Source: Leadbetterella lacustris (GTDB lineage: Bacteria; Bacteroidota; Bacteroidia; Cytophagales; Spirosomataceae). Taken from it: a stretch of DNA of 64,000 nt. A program made the translations under genes and the position numbers. The notes under the pieces were generated by a model. It was given only the letters and a program-made list of their open reading frames with translations, had not been told where the DNA came from and made no database searches. The stretch is taken from the NCBI GenBank assembly GCA_965234335.1, contig OZ248430.1:62001-126000 (forward strand), given 5' to 3'. Positions 59,981 to 64,000 of this stretch are shown here, piece after piece; positions within the stretch are counted from its first letter, which is position 1, and the number at the start of each line of letters is the position of its first letter.

Positions 59981-61852
59981 TTATGATAAATACTCCCAAG
60001 CACTTTTATATGCATCAATGGACTCAGCATATTGAATGAAGTCTGAATAATAGTTAAAATTACCAATAGTGGCACTATCACCCACCACTACCAATAGTTT
60101 TCTGGCTCGTGTCATGGCCACGTTCATCCTACGAGTATCAGCCACAAAGCCTATTTCTCCATCCGAGTTTGAACGTGTCATAGATATAAAAACAGCATCG
60201 CGTTCTTGACCTTGAAAGCTATCAATGGTGTTCACCGAAATATTTGTAAAATAGGGCTTAAGAATGCTCGAGGCCTTTACGTATTCGTTCAGTATTTGAA
60301 TTTGCTGTTTATATGGACTGATAATCGCTATGCTAGGACTTGGATTGTTTTGCCAATTTTCCATTAAATCTTCTACTCTTTTTACCAAAAATGCGGCCTC
60401 TTCCGGATTGGTCGAACTTGTGCCCTCTAATTTTTCATCAAAGCCACAGCCTGCAGTATCTATGAATTGTAAAGGGGTCAAATCGGGTAAAATACGGCGG
60501 AAGGCCACCGAATTATGTGCCTTTAAGTTGTTGCTATAGAAAGTTTTTGAAGAATGAGCCATAATTTGTTCATTCATTCTGTATTGAGTATCGAGCAAAA
60601 CTACCGCCTCAGGCTGTTTTTCTACGAGTTTTTCTAGAAGTGTCTTTTCCAAGCCTTTTTTTGCTGCTTCTTGAGATTTGATGGTAGGAGGGAGTTGGCA
60701 ATGGTCTCCTGCCAAGATAACTTTTTTAGCCTTCAATATCGGAATCCAACATGCTGGCTCTAAAGCCTGACCTGCTTCGTCAATCACAACGGTATCATAG
60801 TCGTATTTTCCAACCGAATAATGATTAGAACCTACCAAAGTGGCGGTTACTACTTGTGTTTTGGTGGCCAAGTCATCCAGAATGTACTGTTCGGTCTTAT
60901 CCACTTCCTTCATTATTTTGTGGGCTTCGTCGAACAGTGCCTTACGCTGATCTCTTTCTGCCTTTCCAAAATTACGCTTGTATTTATGGGCCATGTTTTT
61001 GTATTCATTGGCCTGGATTTTAAGTTTTTTTATGTCTTTATACGCCGGATGCTCCTTCATTTTACCGTCTAATGTAAGGGCCGACAAACTTTCTGAAACC
61101 CTTACCGGATTACCTACTCGCATCACATTTAAGCCAGCCTCTGAAAGTTTTTCAGAAAGCAAATCTACTGCGGCATTGCTTGGTGCCACTACCAATATTT
61201 TTTCGTTTTTCTCTCTGGCCAATTTCGTGATGGCAGCTACCAAAGTGGTGGTTTTGCCAGTGCCAGGAGGGCCATGAACAACAGCCAACTCATTGGCATT
61301 TAAAATCTTGGCGATTGCTCTGTTTTGAGATTCGTTCAGCTTTTGTTCGGCAGTATAAATTTCAGTAAGCTTGAATGTAGGCGATTTTATTCCTTTTATT
61401 ACGTCTTTATTTTCAGCGTTTTCTGCTTTTTTCAAGGCCGAGAACATCTCTTCGTACGAGGTGTTGTCGAATAGTACTTCTAGCCCTAATTTTCCATCAC
61501 GACTCCACTCGGGTAGTTCGTCAGTTCTGAGGTTGAGTTTTAGCCTGTTTCCTCCTTGATGTGTCACTACGCCCTCTATTTTATCCACTTTTGGGTCGTG
61601 ATTTGAGAACAACACTACGGGAATTCCGAATCTAAACTGATGCGGTAAATCTTGGTGCGTAGTACGTTCAAATTCTACCGTGAGATAATCTCCTCGGCCT
61701 AATTCTTGGCCTCTGATAGCCACAGGGTACCACGTGAGGCCATTGGCACGTCGTTCGCTGATAGAAGCCGATTCGGTAAGCTTTTTATATTGTGCTTGAT
61801 CTTCAAGTTTTTCTATTTTCAGTAATTCCGCTAAATCTTTGAAATAATCCAT
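59981..61852 (-). CDS. Superfamily 1 DNA/RNA helicase (IGHMBP2/Upf1-like)
   Basis: The 623-residue protein contains all SF1 motifs: Walker A GPPGTGKTTTLVAA, motif II VIDEAGQALEP, motif III AGDHCQLPP and motif VI RRMNVAMTRARKLL. The N-terminal domain before motif I (about 190 residues) resembles the SMUBP-2/IGHMBP2 helicases. It unwinds nucleic acid with ATP. It is on its own, with the operator array of the SatD-like gene in the opposite strand 114 bases beyond its start. Confidence 0.93.
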   Translation of the reverse strand: MDYFKDLAELLKIEKLEDQAQYKKLTESASISERRANGLTWYPVAIRGQELGRGDYLTVEFERTTHQDLPHQFRFGIPVVLFSNHDPKVDKIEGVVTHQGGNRLKLNLRTDELPEWSRDGKLGLEVLFDNTSYEEMFSALKKAENAENKDVIKGIKSPTFKLTEIYTAEQKLNESQNRAIAKILNANELAVVHGPPGTGKTTTLVAAITKLAREKNEKILVVAPSNAAVDLLSEKLSEAGLNVMRVGNPVRVSESLSALTLDGKMKEHPAYKDIKKLKIQANEYKNMAHKYKRNFGKAERDQRKALFDEAHKIMKEVDKTEQYILDDLATKTQVVTATLVGSNHYSVGKYDYDTVVIDEAGQALEPACWIPILKAKKVILAGDHCQLPPTIKSQEAAKKGLEKTLLEKLVEKQPEAVVLLDTQYRMNEQIMAHSSKTFYSNNLKAHNSVAFRRILPDLTPLQFIDTAGCGFDEKLEGTSSTNPEEAAFLVKRVEDLMENWQNNPSPSIAIISPYKQQIQILNEYVKASSILKPYFTNISVNTIDSFQGQERDAVFISMTRSNSDGEIGFVADTRRMNVAMTRARKLLVVVGDSATIGNFNYYSDFIQYAESIDAYKSAWEYLS

Positions 61853-61965
61853 TTAGGATGTTTTTTTGGGTACAAAGATAAGGGTAAGAACATCGAAAGC
61901 CTATTCAATGGACATTTTGAATAAAAAGCACTCTAAATATAAATTTAAAGTATATTTTTAGAAAA

Positions 61966-62069
61966 TATCGGCTCTAAAGCCGATAATAAAGATTATCTGC
62001 TTAAAAGCCGATAATTAAAAATATCTGCTAATTGACCGATAATTGCAAATATCTGCTTATTAGCCGATA
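61966..62069 (+). promoter_or_regulatory. Array of four palindromic operators, 28-bp period
   Basis: Four 20-bp imperfect palindromes of the form TATC(G/T)GC-N6-(G/A)CCGATA start at 61966, 61994, 62022 and 62050, exactly 28 bp apart, with 8-bp AT-rich spacers. The first is a perfect palindrome (TATCGGC-TCTAAA-GCCGATA); the others have TATCTGC left arms, and the third has ACCGATA. The last unit directly abuts the -33 region at 62071. This is a typical regulator-binding array and, because it fronts the SatD-like gene, autoregulation is likely. Confidence 0.8.
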
Positions 62070-62070
62070 T

Positions 62071-62103
62071 TTTTTGAAAATATGCATTCTGGTATTATAT
62101 TTG
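62071..62103 (+). promoter_or_regulatory. Promoter of the SatD-like operon
   Basis: TTTTTG (62071-62076) and TATATTTG (62096-62103) are separated by 19 bases after TTG, an excellent Bacteroidota promoter. It predicts a start near 62110, about 11 bases before the ATG. The operator array lies immediately upstream of it. Confidence 0.75.
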
Positions 62104-62120
62104 AATGTTTTTAAAATAAT

Positions 62121-62723
62121 ATGGAAGCAATAATTACAGGTGACTTGATGAATTCAAGGCTGGTTGACCCCAACGAGTGGATGCCTGCATTGAAAAAAGT
62201 GCTCAAACAATACGGTAAAGAACCTAAAAATTGGGAAATATTCAGAGGCGATAGTTTTCAGTTAAACACCAAGCCCGAGGATGCCCTAATGGCCGCAATT
62301 TTTATAAAAGCCGAAATAAAGCAATGGAAAGATTTAGACGTAAGAATAGGAATAGGAATAGGTGAAATTACCTATCAAGCTGCCAAGATTACGGAATCCA
62401 ACGGAACGGCGTTTTTGAACTCCGGAGCGTGTTTTGAAGAATTAAAAAAGCAAACACTTGCCATCAAATCACCCAATAAAGACTTGGACGAAACGCTGAA
62501 TTTGATGATAGAACTGGCTTCGCTCACCATAGATCGGTGGACAGAAACCGCAGCCAAACTAATCAAAATAAAAATTGAAAATCCGACATCAAATCAAAAA
62601 GACTTGGCCAATATGCTCAACAAAACAGCACAAGGTACCATAAGCGAGGGATTGAAAAGAGGTGGCTACGACGAAATTCAGAAACTTTTGGATTATTATA
62701 GACTCAAAATCAATGAATTATGA
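62121..62723 (+). CDS. SatD-like regulator: degenerate cyclase-like domain plus helix-turn-helix
   Basis: The 200-residue protein matches the SatD family in layout. The first 150 residues start with MEAIITGDLMNSR and contain FRGDSFQL and DVRIGIGIGEIT, which resemble strands of class III nucleotide cyclases, but the metal and base residues look incomplete. A helix-turn-helix follows from about residue 155 (SNQKDLANMLNKTAQGTISEG). So it looks like a nucleotide- or signal-sensing domain fused to a DNA-binding domain; this is inference. Four palindromic operators lie just upstream. It overlaps the next gene by 4 bases. Confidence 0.78.
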   Translation: MEAIITGDLMNSRLVDPNEWMPALKKVLKQYGKEPKNWEIFRGDSFQLNTKPEDALMAAIFIKAEIKQWKDLDVRIGIGIGEITYQAAKITESNGTAFLNSGACFEELKKQTLAIKSPNKDLDETLNLMIELASLTIDRWTETAAKLIKIKIENPTSNQKDLANMLNKTAQGTISEGLKRGGYDEIQKLLDYYRLKINEL

Positions 62724-63424
62724 CAACTTGGGTATTGAAACTTACTCTCGCACATCTATTGGGGGATTTTATGCTTCAGCCCGACAAATGGATTGAAAAC
62801 AAGAATAGAAAAACATATAAATCGAAGTACCTCTATTATCATATTATTATACACTTTGTGTTACTTTTGGTAGTTTTAGAATTCGATTTTAAATATTGGA
62901 CAGCCTTAATTATTATTCCAATCTCGCATTGTGTGATTGATTTGGGAAAGCTTATTTTAAGAAAAAAAATAGAGACAAAAGCTTTGTTTTTTATAGATCA
63001 AGCCTTGCATTTTTTAGTGATTTTTTTTGTAACTAAGCTTTATTTCTCATTTCAATTTGACTTTACTCAGGTATTTACGCCAAAAGTATTATTGCTTTTA
63101 ACAGCATTTTTATCAATAAGCTACGTGGCCTCTGTGATAATAAAAATATTGATTTCAAAATGGAAACAAGAAAATGAAGCCACAAATGCCGCTGGAAAAT
63201 ACATTGGAATAATGGAGCGGATTTTAGTTTTCGTTTTTATAGTTCTGAACCAATGGGAAGGAGTAGGTTTCTTGTTGGCAGCCAAGTCTGTTTTTAGGTT
63301 TGGAGATTTGACCAAAAGCCATGAAGTGAGACTGACAGAATACATATTGATAGGCACCTTGTTGAGCTTCGGAATTGCGATTGGAATTGCTTTAGCCTAT
63401 CAAAAACTCTTAAAATTTGTTTAA
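62720..63424 (+). CDS. DUF3307 membrane protein
   Basis: The 234-residue protein has about six hydrophobic helices. The N-terminus TLAHLLGDFMLQPDKWI is the signature of DUF3307, and HCVIDLGKL and FIDQALHFLVI add conserved polar residues in helices. Function is not known. SatD-type regulators and DUF3307 proteins are often neighbours in this phylum, as I recall. It starts within the SatD-like gene (ATGA) and is followed by the VF530 gene after one base. Confidence 0.88.
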   Translation: MTTWVLKLTLAHLLGDFMLQPDKWIENKNRKTYKSKYLYYHIIIHFVLLLVVLEFDFKYWTALIIIPISHCVIDLGKLILRKKIETKALFFIDQALHFLVIFFVTKLYFSFQFDFTQVFTPKVLLLLTAFLSISYVASVIIKILISKWKQENEATNAAGKYIGIMERILVFVFIVLNQWEGVGFLLAAKSVFRFGDLTKSHEVRLTEYILIGTLLSFGIAIGIALAYQKLLKFV

Positions 63425-63425
63425 A

Positions 63426-63635
63426 ATGGATCCATTACACGGTGTCACGCTCGAAAAAATCTTGATTTATTTGGTGGAAAACCTCGGCTGGGAGGCTATG
63501 TACACAGAGGTAAGAGTAAACTGTTTCAAATTTGATGCAAGTATAAAATCAAGCTTGACATTTCTCCGAAAAACACCTTGGGCAAGAACAAAAGTGGAGC
63601 AATTGTATATTCGAGAAATCAAAAACAAGGCATAA
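63426..63635 (+). CDS. VF530 (DUF2132) family small DNA-binding protein
   Basis: The 69-residue protein matches the VF530 family: MDPLHGVTLEKILIYLVENLG, cut here, then INCFK-like VNCFKFDASIKSSLTFLRKTPWAR and VEQLY. The first member had a DNA-binding-type fold, but function is not established. A TTG 9 bases upstream could also start it, but ATG at 63426 gives the usual N-terminus. It is probably the last gene of the SatD-DUF3307-VF530 unit. Confidence 0.9.
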   Translation: MDPLHGVTLEKILIYLVENLGWEAMYTEVRVNCFKFDASIKSSLTFLRKTPWARTKVEQLYIREIKNKA

Positions 63636-63637
63636 AT

Positions 63638-64000
63638 CTAATTTTTCAAGGCACGGGCGTATTCAGAAGGCGTTTTTCCCACAATTTTCTTAAAGTGGAA
63701 ATTGAAGTTTGAAATGGTATTAAAGCCACTCTCAAAACAAATACTAGAAACATTCATGGTGTTTTGGCTGAGTAATTTACATGCATTTCCTATTCTTATT
63801 TCGTTTACAAAATCTACAAATGACCTATTGGTTCGTTTCTTAAAATATCTACAGAATGCAGCCTCGCTCATATTTACTTTTTCGGCGATATCGCATAATT
63901 TTATACTTTCTTTAAAATTTTTACTGACATATTCATATACCTTTTGCATGCGTTCGGTTTCTGACAGTTTATGAAGATTGGTGTAGTTTTCGTTTGAAAT
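63638..64000 (-). CDS. AraC-family transcription regulator, C-terminal part (cut by window end)
   Basis: The visible 120 residues contain the whole AraC DNA-binding domain: first helix-turn-helix at KLCDIAEKVNMSEAAFCRYFKKRTNRS, cut here, and second at NVSSICFESGFNTISNFNFHFKK, followed by GKTPSEYARA. The frame is open to the window end without a start, so the ligand-binding N-terminal domain lies beyond base 64000. It converges on the VF530 gene with a 2-base gap. Target genes are unknown. Confidence 0.9.
   Translation of the reverse strand: MSNENYTNLHKLSETERMQKVYEYVSKNFKESIKLCDIAEKVNMSEAAFCRYFKKRTNRSFVDFVNEIRIGNACKLLSQNTMNVSSICFESGFNTISNFNFHFKKIVGKTPSEYARALKN

Noticed and set aside
61966..62069. 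CRISPR-like array (four repeats with constant spacing)
   Set aside because: Each repeat is an imperfect palindrome of 20 bp with only 8-bp spacers, no cas genes are near, and it abuts a promoter; operators explain it better.

Overview
The window looks like a stretch of chromosome from a free-living, gliding-type Bacteroidota, most likely order Cytophagales. The DNA is AT-rich. Where promoters can be seen they follow the Bacteroidota pattern (TTG, then about 16-19 bases, then TAnnTTTG). Diagnostic genes include gldC, a subtilisin with a probable type IX secretion C-terminal domain, a CarboxypepD_reg/TonB receptor, a type III glutamine synthetase, and several families common in this phylum (DUF4159, DUF4197, DUF2461, a large c-type heme protein with a CxxCH motif). 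No rRNA operon, intact insertion sequence, prophage or CRISPR array was seen. Genus-level placement is not possible by eye.

Layout. (1) 1-14 kb, nitrogen assimilation: end of a ferredoxin gene, a BBP2-type porin followed by the ammonium transporter amt, a 2.1-kb stretch with no convincing gene (holding a 174-bp inverted-repeat element and a GC-rich hairpin), a second outer-membrane protein sharing upstream sequence with the porin, mtaB, a eukaryote-type glutamine synthetase II, an LtaS-type sulfatase and glutamine synthetase III. (2) 13.4-20.3 kb: a tight + strand run (glnN, acidic protein, rsmE, DUF4159) converging on a tight - strand run (cinA, 2-oxoacid dehydrogenase E2, MBOAT acyltransferase, SGNH-like partner). 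(3) 20.4-27.5 kb: DUF4197 lipoprotein, gldC, secreted subtilisin, hisG-hisD, thiolase, thioredoxin. (4) 27.5-34.9 kb: acidic protein, pyrophosphatase, E1 beta, MOSC protein, a long non-coding gap with a candidate small RNA and a long hairpin, tRNA-Leu(CAA), an ABC permease, a secreted protein and a selenoprotein-W-like protein. (5) 34.9-45.8 kb: large cytochrome-c protein, NlpC/P60 hydrolase with thiL, lipoprotein, cytochrome-b5-like protein, a lipid-type operon (alpha-oxoamine synthase, alpha/beta hydrolase, UbiA-like protein), and a PBP4-type peptidase. (6) 45.8-51.7 kb: a six-gene + operon (beta-CASP nuclease, accA, HAD, site-2 protease, acyltransferase, sulfhydrylase). (7) 51.8-61.9 kb: TonB receptor, small membrane protein, DUF2461, trpS-PAP2-DUF2147, two DinB paralogues, glycosyltransferase, SF1 helicase. 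(8) 62-64 kb: SatD-like regulator, DUF3307 membrane protein and VF530 protein behind a striking four-unit operator array, then an AraC regulator cut by the window end.

Most of the window is ordinary core genome. The strongest candidate for an undescribed system is the module at 61,966-63,635. Four 20-bp palindromes, TATC(G/T)GC-N6-(G/A)CCGATA, repeat with an exact 28-bp period and directly abut a good promoter. That promoter drives a protein that looks like a degenerate nucleotide-cyclase-type sensor domain fused to a helix-turn-helix, followed without gaps by a membrane protein and a small DNA-binding-family protein. Second-tier observations are the shared upstream sequences of the two outer-membrane protein genes, the 2.1-kb gap with its IR element, and a candidate small RNA near 31.3 kb.
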